Origin: Promethearchaeota archaeon
GTDB lineage: Archaea; Asgardarchaeota; Lokiarchaeia; Sigyniarchaeales; SOKP01
Assembly (NCBI GenBank): GCA_016839555.1
Contig: JAEOUA010000007.1
Span: forward strand, 1 to 64,000
Length of the DNA stretch: 64,000 nucleotides
Reading direction: 5' to 3'
Position numbers and translations under genes: made by a program. The notes beneath the pieces were generated by a model that searched no databases, was not told the DNA's origin, and saw nothing but the letters and a program-made list of their open reading frames with translations. Positions within the stretch are counted from its first letter, which is position 1. Every line of letters starts with the position of its first letter. Shown in pieces: positions 8,167 through 17,562 of this stretch.

Positions 8167-9861
8167 TTAAATCTCCTCCGTTGTGAGGGGTATTTTATTA
8201 TAATAGTCGATTAATTCAATTATATCATAATAGGGGGTTTGAGTCCATTCTTTAGATTCTAGTCCTAAGGCATCCTCAAGCTCTCTATTTCTCCTTTTAT
8301 TTTCCAATATAACTTCTCTTACTTTATCTTTTGAAATATGAAAGCTTTTTTGTAAGTTTTTTAATTGAGATCTAGGCCATTTTGAAGAATAGGATTTTAG
8401 ATGGTTTATTTTTTTTTCGAAATAGACCCATTCAAATCTTGAATATGTTTCGTTCTTTCCCCATTTTCCTAAAATAGCCCATGGTCTATAAAGTAAATTA
8501 TATTGTTCCATTCGTATATAATTATTATTTATTATTTTCTCTAATGCAACTGGTTTTAAACAGCCAGGGCAATTGTATTGTTGTCTTCTCATTGTCTCTA
8601 GATCAGAGGAAATACCACTGTTTAGGATTTGAAAGTCTAACCATGAAAATAGATTATCGTTGTTTTTAGTATTAGGGTTACAAATTTTTCCTTTTAATTT
8701 TGCTGATTTTGTTAATTCTTCTAAGAGAGGGTAAGATCTAGCAAAAGGAAATTTATAATTTGTCACTAAAACACCTCCAGAAATAGATATATTATTTTTT
8801 AACAAATCTATTTTATATTTCTCTTCTTGTCTCTCTTTATTTAAATTCTTGATAAAATTTTCCGCTAGCCCAACCCCCAATAATCCATGAGAAATAAAAG
8901 TTATATCATCACCACTTAAAATTATCGGTCTAATTGGAAGTAAGGATTTATAATTCTTTTTATTTTTTTCTTGCTTAATTATCTCTTCTTTTTCTAAGTC
9001 ATTTATATTATATATCAAATCAGCAATTGTCCTTCTCATCGCATTAAGAATAATAAATTCCAATTCGGTTGAAAATTTTCTGTATATGTATAAACCTCTA
9101 GCATAATCACTTTCATTTTTAATTAAATTCTTCACTAATTCCCCCATACTATTTCCATCAAGATGAACTAAAGCAATATGGTGTTCTCCTTTATGGAACC
9201 CTAACTTATCTAAATTCCTTGGAAATTCCCAATTTTTGTTCCCTTTTAGATAATTATTATTTTCAATAAGGCGATTCTCGTAATAATTTTTAGATTTTTC
9301 TTCATATTTTCTTTTTATGTATGTTGGAAAGGACAAATATTTTTGTTCACTATGAAATTGGGCCGGCAATTCTGTTTGGTTTTCCAATCTTGTAATACCA
9401 ATTCCTCCTTGAGGTTTATATTGTATAAATTGAGCTTTATTTTTATGCATTCTTCTATTTAATTTTTCTATATCCTTAGATAATTCTTTAAATAATATAT
9501 CTTGCGTTGCAACCATTATGGCTAATTCATTTCCCGTTTTTTCTAATATGTATTGCGAAAAAGTTTGTGTTACTTCTTTTTCTAATTCTTTATTTTTATA
9601 TAAAATTAACGCATTTCCTCCAGCAATATATATTGGTAATATTTCTATATCGATTTGGTTTATATCAATAACATCTGAAAAATTAATATAATTTTCTCCA
9701 ACCTTTTCTAATTTTCTCTTAAGGATTACCTTAAAATCCTCAAGGATCGATTCAATTAGAAAAGAACCACCAACATTTTCCTTTAATTTATTAGTGTTGA
9801 AGATAAAATTTTGGATACCTCTTATATCATATAAAGCTAAAGTATATTGTTCTTGATTCAT
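8167..9861 (-). CDS. cas10: Cas10-like large subunit without HD domain
   Basis: This 564-residue protein starts directly with a palm fold (YDIRGIQNFIF, about 11-21; AGGNALILY, 80-88) and has no N-terminal HD nuclease domain, so DNA cutting by an HD active site is not expected. The second palm contains HLDGNSMGE (D235) and the catalytic loop SGDD at 316-319, a conservative variant of GGDD, with both Asp present. Such Cas10 proteins make cyclic oligoadenylates from ATP when target RNA is bound, and the CARF genes at 11.6-15.2 kb are the obvious receivers. A CPGC pair at 431-434 may be half of a zinc site. It is the first gene of the operon, with a purine-rich ribosome site (GAGAGTGG) just upstream and an AT-rich TATA-like stretch about 80 bp upstream. 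Confidence 0.9.
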   Translation of the reverse strand: MNQEQYTLALYDIRGIQNFIFNTNKLKENVGGSFLIESILEDFKVILKRKLEKVGENYINFSDVIDINQIDIEILPIYIAGGNALILYKNKELEKEVTQTFSQYILEKTGNELAIMVATQDILFKELSKDIEKLNRRMHKNKAQFIQYKPQGGIGITRLENQTELPAQFHSEQKYLSFPTYIKRKYEEKSKNYYENRLIENNNYLKGNKNWEFPRNLDKLGFHKGEHHIALVHLDGNSMGELVKNLIKNESDYARGLYIYRKFSTELEFIILNAMRRTIADLIYNINDLEKEEIIKQEKNKKNYKSLLPIRPIILSGDDITFISHGLLGVGLAENFIKNLNKERQEEKYKIDLLKNNISISGGVLVTNYKFPFARSYPLLEELTKSAKLKGKICNPNTKNNDNLFSWLDFQILNSGISSDLETMRRQQYNCPGCLKPVALEKIINNNYIRMEQYNLLYRPWAILGKWGKNETYSRFEWVYFEKKINHLKSYSSKWPRSQLKNLQKSFHISKDKVREVILENKRRNRELEDALGLESKEWTQTPYYDIIELIDYYNKIPLTTEEI

Positions 9862-10176
9862 TGTAAACCACTCTCTTGCATTTTTTATTAATACGCTTTA
9901 ATCAGCTTACTTTTCCTTATTAAAATCTGTAATCTTTTGGATTTTTATAATTAATTTTAAAATCTTATATCTAATTATTCTGATTCCTTGAAATAAGAAT
10001 AAATAAGATTATTATTATAATCTTACTAATTTGTTTTTATTATTTAAGAATATTTTATATTTTTTTCTTTATATATAATAAATTTAGATATGTTCCCTTT
10101 TAAAATTATTCTTGAATCCTTAATATATAATATTTTGAACTAATTCTTTTTGATAAATTTTATTCCTTTTTTCATA
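9862..10176. other. AT-rich promoter region of the cas operon
   Basis: No gene is visible in this 315-bp stretch. It must hold the promoter of the minus-strand cas operon. A perfect 9-bp inverted repeat lies at 10004-10025. Confidence 0.5.
10004..10025. promoter_or_regulatory. 9-bp perfect inverted repeat upstream of cas10
   Basis: TAAGATTAT and its exact complement ATAATCTTA are separated by four bases, about 145 bp upstream of the cas10 start. It could be an operator or the transcription end of the decayed transposon; AT-rich sequence makes chance palindromes common. Confidence 0.3.
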
Positions 10177-10995
10177 TTATGCCTCTAACTTTATATATTT
10201 TTCCACATTACACAGCTTTTTGAGGTTCCTATTCGAGATGCTTGCTCGTTTTAATGCCCTGGTTAAGGCACCTCTAAATTCTTCAAGTGTGCCATAAAAG
10301 GTATTATATACCACCTCTCTCTTAATTTCTCGCCACAACTCTTCAATTTTGCTTAGATCGGGACAATAAGGAGGTAAAAATACTAAATCGAGTTTATCTT
10401 CATGGCGCTCTAAAAGTGGTTGCAACAATTTTGCATGATGAGAGCGGGCATTATCAAGAAAGAGGTAAAGTTTTCCAGAACTCGGATATTCTTTGACAAG
10501 GGCTTGGAGAAATCCCCCAAAATTTTTCGCATTTAAATTGCCAATTTAAGAAAAAAAGCCCTGATCATTAATGGGATCAATTGCTCCGATAACATTTAAT
10601 CATTCTCGTGAGCTGTGTGTGGGAAGGATCGGCGTTGTCCCTTTTATTGCCCATGTTTTATGAGGTGCTCACGAAAGATAAAAGTAATTTTTATCTTCAA
10701 TTAAAATCGTATCGTAAGCTCCGAGATTATTAATTATGTCGATTTTCCGAGCTAAAATTTTTTTTTCTCGGGGGTCCGCTTTCGCGGGCATGGGACAAGG
10801 GACTAATTTCGATAAGTTATTGCGTTTAAGTAAACGATAAATTCCGCTTATCGACAATTCCTTGTCGTATTCCCGCTCCAAATGACCAGAGATTGCCTTT
10901 AGTGTCTATGTATTAAAATCATAGCCCAGTTCTCTCGGGGGGTTGTAACACTTTAAATAATTTAAAACAGATTGAAACAGTCACTCTCGCGCAAA
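10177..10995 (-). pseudogene. IS630-family DDE transposase, decayed
   Basis: One minus-strand frame reads through an IS630-type transposase of about 270 codons. The N-terminal part has NPPRELGYDFNT and the helix-turn-helix-like KELSISGIYRLLKRNNLSK. The middle has APHKTWAIKGTTPILP and VIGAIDP. The catalytic core has YLFLDNARSHHAK (second Asp) and LPPYCPDLSKIEELWREIKR (final Glu). At least five in-frame stops interrupt it, several at positions where a Trp is expected, and the far N-terminus is missing. No terminal inverted repeats were found. Because the frame is still continuous between stops, decay has been mainly by point mutation. It sits between the cas operon and the CARF genes. Confidence 0.85.
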
Positions 10996-11574
10996 ACTAT
11001 TTTAATAGATGTTGGTTAAAATATCAATAAAGAGGATATTGAAGTAAATAAAAAAATTGATATTAAAGTAATTAAAAAAAAATAAAGAGGTTCATTATAA
11101 GTCCCAGAAATTTAAAATCCCCCCATGATATATGGATTCACAAGTAGAAGTGATAGAATATGAAGTCCAAATCGAGATATATTTTAAAGAACAACTTATA
11201 ACAAACCATTCCTATAATGTACCTAAAATTAGTAAGAAAATCACGAAAAATAAGTACTAACGGATCGTTCATTTATAAGGGAATATACTATTATATCGAT
11301 TATAAACTGGCAGTTAAGACCATAGAGGTTCAGGAAATCAATGACGGAAAGAACCTCTTGGTCTAACTTTAAAATGTATTTCTACCCATATTAAATCTTT
11401 AGAATTGATTAATAATAATACTTTTTTTTATATTTTAATTCTTATAATATATACAAATTACTTTAATGAGAATAAAGTGAAGAATGACAAAAAGCGACAA
11501 AAATAAAGTGCTGATTTACTGACATTTATATAATACTACTAACCAAAAAAAAAGAGATTAAAGATTTATTAAAA
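10996..11574. other. Gene-poor stretch after the IS630 remnant
   Basis: No convincing gene. A 42-codon plus-strand frame (11132-11260, ATG to TAA, highly charged) has no recognisable family. A TATA-like box TTTATATAA at 11525-11533 stands about 45 bp upstream of the next gene and is probably its promoter. Confidence 0.4.
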
Positions 11575-12579
11575 ATGCCAAAGAAGGATAATGTTTTAAT
11601 AATTTCATTGGGGCGCTCACCTGCAGTTATTCCGGAGACGCTTGATGCATTATTAGAAAAGGATATTTATATAAAAAGAACCTACATAGTCACTACATCC
11701 GATGAAATTATTTACGAAAAGTGTATTCCCCTAATTCAAGAAGATTTTAGGAAGCATTATACACCAAAAAATATGGAATTACATCCATTTCAGTGTATTT
11801 TATCGAGTGATGATATATATAATGAGAGAGATAATCTTGAATTGATGATCAATGTTGCTAAAATATTTAAAAAAGAGCAGAGAAATAATATATTCATCAG
11901 TATGGCAGGCGGAAGAAAAACGATGTCTGCTGCTATGGCATTACTAGCACAAATTTATAATGCTAGAGCGATAACCCATGTATTAGTCTCACCCGAAATA
12001 GAAAAAAAGGGCTCGATTTATAAATTAATGGAATTACAAAATAATGAAATTGAACAAATATTTCATCCGAGAGATAAGCGTTTAATTTTTTTTCCTGTTA
12101 TCGGTATTTCCTGGATGCTTTCTGATATGATAAATGCGTTAAGAGGGACTGAAAATGAGATCATAAGAAAAGAAGTTAGAGAGATTCTTTTTGAAAATGG
12201 ATTATTGGATGAAAATAAGAAACCAACCATTTTAGGAAAACAATTATTAAAGCTGCTTAATGATATTGAAAAATATCCTGAGCCAACTCTGGAAGAACCA
12301 CTAATGAAATTCAAAAAAGATGAATCTCCCCATGCTCCCACAGGATATAATAAATTTGCAGCTCAATTAGCTAATATCCCTTATATTGAAAAAATAATAG
12401 GTGTAAAATTTATTAATTCTCCGGAAACGAGAGTAAATGATGTTACTTCTGATGGTGTTATTAAATGCCAATATTCTGATGGAGATAAAGCATATGTAAT
12501 GAAAATATTAACGACAGCAAAAACAAAGGGCGAGAATGAAATGGTAAAAAAGCTTATCAATCGATATTTCATAAGATAG
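11575..12579 (+). CDS. CARF protein of ring-nuclease (NE0113) type with C-terminal extension
   Basis: The N-terminal half of this 334-residue protein is a CARF fold: SLGRSPAVIPET (11-22) forms the first ligand loop, and FISMAGGRKTMSAAMALLA (about 107-125) is the motif I know from the NE0113-type CRISPR ring nuclease family. Such proteins bind, and often degrade, the cyclic oligoadenylate made by Cas10. Residues about 185-334 form a second domain that I do not recognise; it has no HEPN R-X4-6-H motif and ends with a basic, helical tail. It may be an effector or a DNA-binding part. It is transcribed away from the cas operon, with its own TATA-like box at 11525. Whether it damps the signal or acts as an effector cannot be decided from sequence. 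Confidence 0.8.
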   Translation: MPKKDNVLIISLGRSPAVIPETLDALLEKDIYIKRTYIVTTSDEIIYEKCIPLIQEDFRKHYTPKNMELHPFQCILSSDDIYNERDNLELMINVAKIFKKEQRNNIFISMAGGRKTMSAAMALLAQIYNARAITHVLVSPEIEKKGSIYKLMELQNNEIEQIFHPRDKRLIFFPVIGISWMLSDMINALRGTENEIIRKEVREILFENGLLDENKKPTILGKQLLKLLNDIEKYPEPTLEEPLMKFKKDESPHAPTGYNKFAAQLANIPYIEKIIGVKFINSPETRVNDVTSDGVIKCQYSDGDKAYVMKILTTAKTKGENEMVKKLINRYFIR

Positions 12580-12762
12580 ATTTTTATAGAGCGACCCTCT
12601 TTTAAATCTTAAGAAATATTAAAGAGCTTAAAATTTTCAATGTTATAAGAATTAATTATAACTTTTAACTTTAAATAGTAAATATTAATATGAGAGATTT
12701 TTTTTTAAAAAAAGATCTAATCCTATAAATATCTAATCTAATATTTTGAGTGTGAAAATTTC

Positions 12763-13536
12763 ATGAAAGATGTTTATTTAATGTCCTCTTTGGGTATGTC
12801 GCCTGGGGTTGTCACTGGAGTAATTGACTGCCTCCAATATGAGGATCTAAAGGAGAGATATAATCCGAAGTATATTGCCGTTATTACGACTGATAATGAA
12901 TTAACGAGATTATCATTAGATGTTATAGAAATAGATGTGCAGAAATATAATCCGCATATAGTTATTATCCCATATATTATGAATGGACTTTCTGACATAT
13001 TTAATGAAAAGGATAATGAACGAGTTATGAAAACTTTTGTTGATGCTATAAAAGAAGGCGAGCGCTTTAGATCAAAGGGGGAAATAGATGAGATTCATGT
13101 GAATATAGCAGGTGGAAGAAAAACGATGTCGGGAGTCTTCACTTCCTTATCGAATATTTTTCCAGTGGATAAGGTTTATCATTTATTGACAACGCCTGAG
13201 ATGGAGCGAAAGGGGTTTATAAAAAATTTTCTGAAATCTGATGGAACTGTAGATAAGGAAAAAATTAGTTCGGATGATTTAAAAGTAAATCTTCATCCAA
13301 AAGTGGCGAATGCACCATCAACCTTAGTAGAGATTCCAATTTTACATGCCTTTAACTTTGAACGATTATTGAATTTAACAAGGGAAATAGAAAAACAGAA
13401 TAAGATTAGTGAGTATAATCTTGTTAAAATAATGGTAAGGGAGGAATTTTTAATTAGAGAGGGCAAAAATAGTTATAGTTTTACAAATAAGGGGCGTTTA
13501 CTTTTTAACTTAATTAAATATTATATATCTAAGTAG
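12763..13536 (+). CDS. CARF protein of ring-nuclease type with C-terminal winged helix
   Basis: This 257-residue protein is a distant paralogue of the preceding gene. It has the CARF ligand loop SSLGMSPGVVTG (about 8-19) and HVNIAGGRKTMSG (about 112-124). The C-terminal 60 residues (NLVKIMVREEFLIREG, then YSFTNKGRLLFNLI) look like a winged helix-turn-helix, as in CARF-wHTH regulators. It probably binds cyclic oligoadenylate and either degrades it or controls transcription of the locus in response. A 183-bp gap with AT-rich promoter-like sequence separates it from the preceding gene, so it may have its own promoter. No HEPN or other nuclease motif is visible. Confidence 0.8.
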   Translation: MKDVYLMSSLGMSPGVVTGVIDCLQYEDLKERYNPKYIAVITTDNELTRLSLDVIEIDVQKYNPHIVIIPYIMNGLSDIFNEKDNERVMKTFVDAIKEGERFRSKGEIDEIHVNIAGGRKTMSGVFTSLSNIFPVDKVYHLLTTPEMERKGFIKNFLKSDGTVDKEKISSDDLKVNLHPKVANAPSTLVEIPILHAFNFERLLNLTREIEKQNKISEYNLVKIMVREEFLIREGKNSYSFTNKGRLLFNLIKYYISK

Positions 13537-13774
13537 ATATTGAAAAATAAAGAAGATTTTTAGAATATAATAATGGTATATAGAATATGAATTAATAGAA
13601 AAAATTGAATTTTTCTACTCACAAATTTTCCAACTCTCAATAAATAGAAGTAGAAATTTCTCATAATCAAAAAATTAAAATATATTAAAAATATTTTAAA
13701 ACTGAAATATTAATAGCGCAAAAAATTAATAATCGAAATTGTATTAGTTAACTTCAATATATCTAAAGCAAGGC

Positions 13775-15175
13775 TTAATTTTCTGGGTTCAACAGCCATT
13801 TTTTTACTGTTTCAAAATATTCTTCTTTATAATATAGTTCTAATTCATCTTCTTCATTTTTTTTTAATTGGATATAATCTCTCTGAAGTCCACTATGTGC
13901 GAAAAAATTCCTTTTTTCATCTGAAAATGGTGTATTAATCTCTATTTTTTGGTCTTTATTAGTATTTATTAAGTTCCTTAACTCTATTAATTCACCCTCT
14001 TTAATTTTAGATTTATATTTTTCGATATGTTTTAAATCTCTTTCTAAAAACCGTAAGTTTGAGCCCATATCAATTTTCTTATATAATCCTTGGAAAGTAT
14101 TTCTAATGTTAGATATTGTAGGATTTTTCATCATAATTTCTTCATAAAAGTGTTTAAAAGATTGATATAATCCTAGTGTAAACAAGAGATTAACTATACT
14201 TGTTTTTAAACATTTTAATCTATGAATAAAAATTTTATCATCAAATTTTTCTATTTTAGCAGTTTTTTCGATAAATTTATGGACATTCTTTATTTTCTCT
14301 AACTCTTGGTTTATATTTTCCTTATTAGAGTTAAATTCTATTAATTCTTTTGAAAAAAATGCCAATGGAACATTATATTTAATGGCATTAAAGGAGAGTA
14401 ATGTGGTATTTATTATACACCGTGAATTCAAATCTAATTTTGGTGAATTTTTAGCAAGTTTCTCTAAATTATTATTGAAAGCATCTCCATTTGAAAATGA
14501 TATAAGATTATTATTTATATTTAGATTTTTATAAGGAATATCAAAAAAGACCTTAGCTTTATAATCATATATTTCTATAGGAAAAACTTGATCTGGAATC
14601 TGTCCTATTACAGGAGGCACAATCATACATTTCACCTTAAATTCATTTTTATTTTGTAATATATTTTTTAATTTCTTATATACAATTAAGCTTCTAACCG
14701 CTTCGATAAGGGCATGTATATAAATATTGAATCCTGTGGAAATATCTATGATTAATTCTTTTTTAATATCTATTAGATCAATTAAGAATTTTATTATGAT
14801 ATTTTCAATAAAATTATGAAAAGCTAAAATATTATTTGAATTAATTGCACCTTTTTTAATTTCATAGAATCCAATAGATGGTATTATTTTAACTTTAAAT
14901 TCAACGTCTTCTCCTATAATCTTCCTCAATTTTGCCTCGTAAATTTTAATTATTTCTTCTGGAGATTGGTGCAATTTTTTAATGACTGATAAATCCTTAA
15001 TTATTAAGCTTTCAGGTATGAAGAAAAGTATTTTTATTTTTTCATTTTTTAATTTACCATAAGCAACAGAACTAAATTTACAACGAATAATTTGATCTCC
15101 CCCTCTTAACTTATAATTTACATCAGAATAAGTTTGAAAGAGTCCTAATATTTGAACAATAGTTATTTGAGTCAT
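13775..15175 (-). CDS. csx1: Csx1-family CARF-HEPN ribonuclease
   Basis: The 466-residue protein has an N-terminal CARF region with IIDISTGFNIYIHALIEA (around 142-160), the Csx1 ligand-binding signature. The C-terminal HEPN domain has the catalytic R-X4-H motif RNFFAHSG (R422, H427). Csx1 proteins are RNases switched on by cyclic oligoadenylate from an active Cas10 and cut RNA without sequence specificity, slowing or killing the infected cell. Length and layout are normal for the family, and both HEPN residues are intact, so the enzyme is predicted to be active. It is convergent to the second CARF gene, with a 238-bp gene-free gap between them. A short stretch of its central sequence reappears in a pseudogene near 16.6 kb. 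Confidence 0.9.
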   Translation of the reverse strand: MTQITIVQILGLFQTYSDVNYKLRGGDQIIRCKFSSVAYGKLKNEKIKILFFIPESLIIKDLSVIKKLHQSPEEIIKIYEAKLRKIIGEDVEFKVKIIPSIGFYEIKKGAINSNNILAFHNFIENIIIKFLIDLIDIKKELIIDISTGFNIYIHALIEAVRSLIVYKKLKNILQNKNEFKVKCMIVPPVIGQIPDQVFPIEIYDYKAKVFFDIPYKNLNINNNLISFSNGDAFNNNLEKLAKNSPKLDLNSRCIINTTLLSFNAIKYNVPLAFFSKELIEFNSNKENINQELEKIKNVHKFIEKTAKIEKFDDKIFIHRLKCLKTSIVNLLFTLGLYQSFKHFYEEIMMKNPTISNIRNTFQGLYKKIDMGSNLRFLERDLKHIEKYKSKIKEGELIELRNLINTNKDQKIEINTPFSDEKRNFFAHSGLQRDYIQLKKNEEDELELYYKEEYFETVKKWLLNPEN

Positions 15176-15502
15176 TTAATTAAATATAGTTATTTTCTTT
15201 TTAAATATTAATCAAATTGAAAATCTAAAATGAAAATAATATCAGATAAACTTATTTTTATACTTTATTTCTGGTTTTTTTTCCTATTAAAAAAGGATCT
15301 AAAGATAATGACAAATATGAATAAATAATTAATGAGATATTTTTATTAAGTATTTCAAATTTTAAAGCAGATCTAGGAAAAAATTCTATGTTATTTTAAA
15401 GCTTAGTAAATAGAATAATATAATAATACTTCTCTTAAAATTACGCTTTTAAAATATATATGATTTTATTAACCTTATTATCATATATAATATATATAAT
15501 AA
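15176..15502 (+). promoter_or_regulatory. Leader region of CRISPR array 2
   Basis: No gene is present. The last 60 bp before the first repeat contain TTTTATTAACCT followed by a TATA-like run. The core TTTATTAACCT is shared with the sequences before the single repeats at 20175 and 22102, so it looks like a conserved CRISPR leader element reading rightwards. Confidence 0.55.
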
Positions 15503-15831
15503 AATAAAGAAAATATAGCTTCAACAAGAAGATTGGAATGTAAATACGATCTTATTCCTGGAAATATAATCAATAATAGCATAGAACGTAGCTTCAATAA
15601 GAAGATTGAAATATAACAATATTAGTAGGATCATCTAGCCAATTACCTATAGCAGAGAATATAGCTTCAATAAGAAGATTGAAATTTGTGATTAATAATT
15701 TGATTAACTAATTTTGGACAAATAGCAGAGAACGTAGCTTCAACAAGAAGATTGAAATTAGAGAAAGGTTCCGAATGCCATGTTCTCAGAAAAAATAGCA
15801 GAGAATATAGCTTCAACAAGAAGATTGGAAT
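15503..15831 (+). CRISPR. CRISPR array 2, five variant repeats
   Basis: Five 37-bp repeats start at 15503, 15576, 15649, 15722 and 15795 with spacers of 36 bp. They share the array 1 core and end (GCTTCAACAAGAAGATTGAAAT) but vary at many positions (for example GCAGAGAATATAG for GCAAAGAATGTAG; two end TTGGAAT). Both the first and last repeats are degenerate. The orientation equals that of array 1. The degree of change suggests an old array no longer kept uniform by spacer acquisition. Confidence 0.93.
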
Positions 15832-16226
15832 ATTAAGTTTAGTAAATAATAAACATTTAGATAGCCGATAAAAATATTATTAAAGGGTGATTTAATGAAA
15901 AGACTAAAAAGTCTAATTCTTCAAATTCAGGTAAAATAACATATGCTGATGGATAAATATTTGAAATATTTATTAAATGAAGAGATATGCTGGAACGAAA
16001 GGAAATTTCGGCGAATTTTCCGATTAATGAAGCATTTAAAGCTATGTTAGGGAGTTATTGATAGGGAAGACATATAAAAAAGAGGTATTACCAAATTACG
16101 ATTAAAATAAGATTTAATGCAGATATCTGAATAGTTTTTAGAAAAAAGAACAAAAATTTAAGCTAAATTTCTAATATTATATTGATTTATAACTCTTATA
16201 ACTCCAGTTTAGTGAAGGTAAAAAAA
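15832..16226. other. Gene-poor stretch after array 2
   Basis: Only short fragments are open here, such as a 24-codon frame starting MLERKEISANF near 15988. I see no convincing gene, and no further CRISPR repeat. Confidence 0.4.
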
Positions 16227-16496
16227 ATGGATATTATAATTTTAAAGAACGAAATTATTGAGTATAAAAAGTTAAAAATTCTTAGTGAAATTACTCTAAT
16301 GAAAGAAAAAATTACTCTTTTTGAAAAGAAGTATGGTTGTACATTAGATGTTTTTAGAACAAGAATAGAAGAATCTGAAGAGAAATTTGAAGAATGGGAT
16401 GATTATATTGAATGGAAAGCCTATTTCGAATCTTTAAAGGATTTAGAAAATAAAGTAATTGAATTAGATAATGCAAAAAATATTAAAATTATTTGA
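16227..16496 (+). CDS. Small coiled-coil protein, antitoxin-like
   Basis: The 89-residue protein is almost wholly helical and charged. The pattern FEKKYGCTLDVFRTRIEESEEKFEEWDDYIEWKAY is of a type I have seen in small archaeal proteins that stand beside toxins, but I cannot name the family with confidence. I chose the ATG at 16227, preceded by GAAGGT, over a TTG at 16182, because homologous proteins of this kind begin at about this point. No partner gene follows; the downstream DNA is full of pseudogene fragments, so a former toxin may be lost. It stands 396 bp downstream of array 2. Confidence 0.6.
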   Translation: MDIIILKNEIIEYKKLKILSEITLMKEKITLFEKKYGCTLDVFRTRIEESEEKFEEWDDYIEWKAYFESLKDLENKVIELDNAKNIKII

Positions 16497-16607
16497 AAAT
16501 TTAATCGAATTAAATGAAATTCGAACCAATCTAATTAATTCTTTCGTATTCTGACCAAATTTAGGAGCATTTTGACAAATGTCTTTGTAATTTCTTTTGA
16601 ATTAATT

Positions 16608-16993
16608 AAGATTTGAAAAATCAATTAGATTGTTATTTATATTTAAATTATTATAAGGAAAGTCAAAGAAATTCAAAGAAATGTCTTTTGGTGATATATT
16701 TACCCCAAAGTCCTTAATCTTTTTTATGAAGTCATTAAATACTTTTTGACAGAAAAATCCCAAATTTAGATTTAGAAATGTCTCATAGAATGTAGAACTT
16801 CCTTTAAATTTGATTTCGATGTTATAAAGAGTACGGCGAGGGGTGATTATAAAAAAATTGAATATTTTGGATAATACGATAATACTCTTAATTTTTGAAA
16901 TCTTTCTGGATTGTCTTTGAAAATTTCCTTGGTTTTATCAAACTCATCAAGAATTACTACGAGTTTAAAATCTGCTTTTTTGACATTTTAAAA
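16608..16993 (-). pseudogene. ATPase-like pseudogene fused to a csx1-like fragment
   Basis: Minus-strand frames here encode FKLVVILDEFDKTKEIF (a Walker B-like segment of an AAA-type ATPase) and, after a frameshift, TPRRTLYNIEIKFKGSSTFY, typical of archaeal AAA ATPases of the STAND/DUF type. The frame then runs into FFDFPYNNLNINNNLIDFSN, which nearly repeats FFDIPYKNLNINNNLISFSN of the Csx1 protein at 13775-15175, and stops. No ATP-binding P-loop is left. This is a chimera of two gene remnants made by deletion or recombination. Confidence 0.6.
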
Positions 16994-17562
16994 TTTTCTA
17001 ACTTAGCCAAGAAAAGCCCCTTATTATTCCACGTTTCTTTCGATTGGGGATCAATTTCAAGTGCTTTATCATAACATTCAAAAGCATCTTTATACTTTTT
17101 TAGGGCTATTAAAGCATGCCCTTTATTATACGTTGCTCATCTATATTGTTGGTCAATTGCAAGCGCTTTATTATAACATTCGATAGCAGCTTCTTGTTTT
17201 CCTACCTTGGTTAATACTATTCCTTTATTATTCTAAATTTCCTTGGATTTTGAATCGAGTTCAAGCGCATCATCATAGCATTCAATGGCAGCTTAATCCC
17301 TACTTAATTTAGCCAGCGTCATTGCTTTATTATACCAAGCTTCTTTGGTATTTGGGTTGATTTTAAGAGCTTTATCAAAGCATTTGATGGCTTTTTTAAA
17401 GTTTCCTAAGTTATTTAATGCAACTCCTTTATAGATCCAAGCTTTATAAGCGTTTGGATTAATATTAAGAGCCTTATCAAAGCATTCAATGGCTTTCTTA
17501 TACTCTCCTAATTCAAATAAGGGCGCTCCATTATTGATCCAATCCTTCTCGAGAGATGTCAT
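16994..17562 (-). pseudogene. TPR-repeat protein, broken by in-frame stops
   Basis: Starting at 17562 one frame encodes consecutive 34-residue tetratricopeptide repeats (EYKKAIECFDKALNINPNAY, KKAIKCFDKALKINPNTKEA). The first 89 codons are open. After that the same frame continues through about five more repeats (QEAAIECYNKALAID, KYKDAFECYDKALEIDP) with three in-frame stops at 17294-17296 and downstream. TPR arrays mediate protein binding; in archaea they are often joined to an AAA ATPase, and the remnant of one follows directly, so both may come from one large gene. Confidence 0.75.

Noticed and set aside
10177..10995. Stops at Trp positions in the IS630 frame as a sign of TGA recoding
   Set aside because: TAG and TAA stops occur in the same frame, and intact genes across the window use TGA as a normal stop. 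Ordinary decay explains it.
13537..13774. A terminator hairpin between the convergent CARF and csx1 genes
   Set aside because: Only weak AT stems can be drawn. T-rich runs are everywhere in this DNA, so no terminator can be named.
15832..16226. Small open frames such as the one starting near 15988
   Set aside because: They are under 30 codons and have no ribosome site or recognisable pattern.
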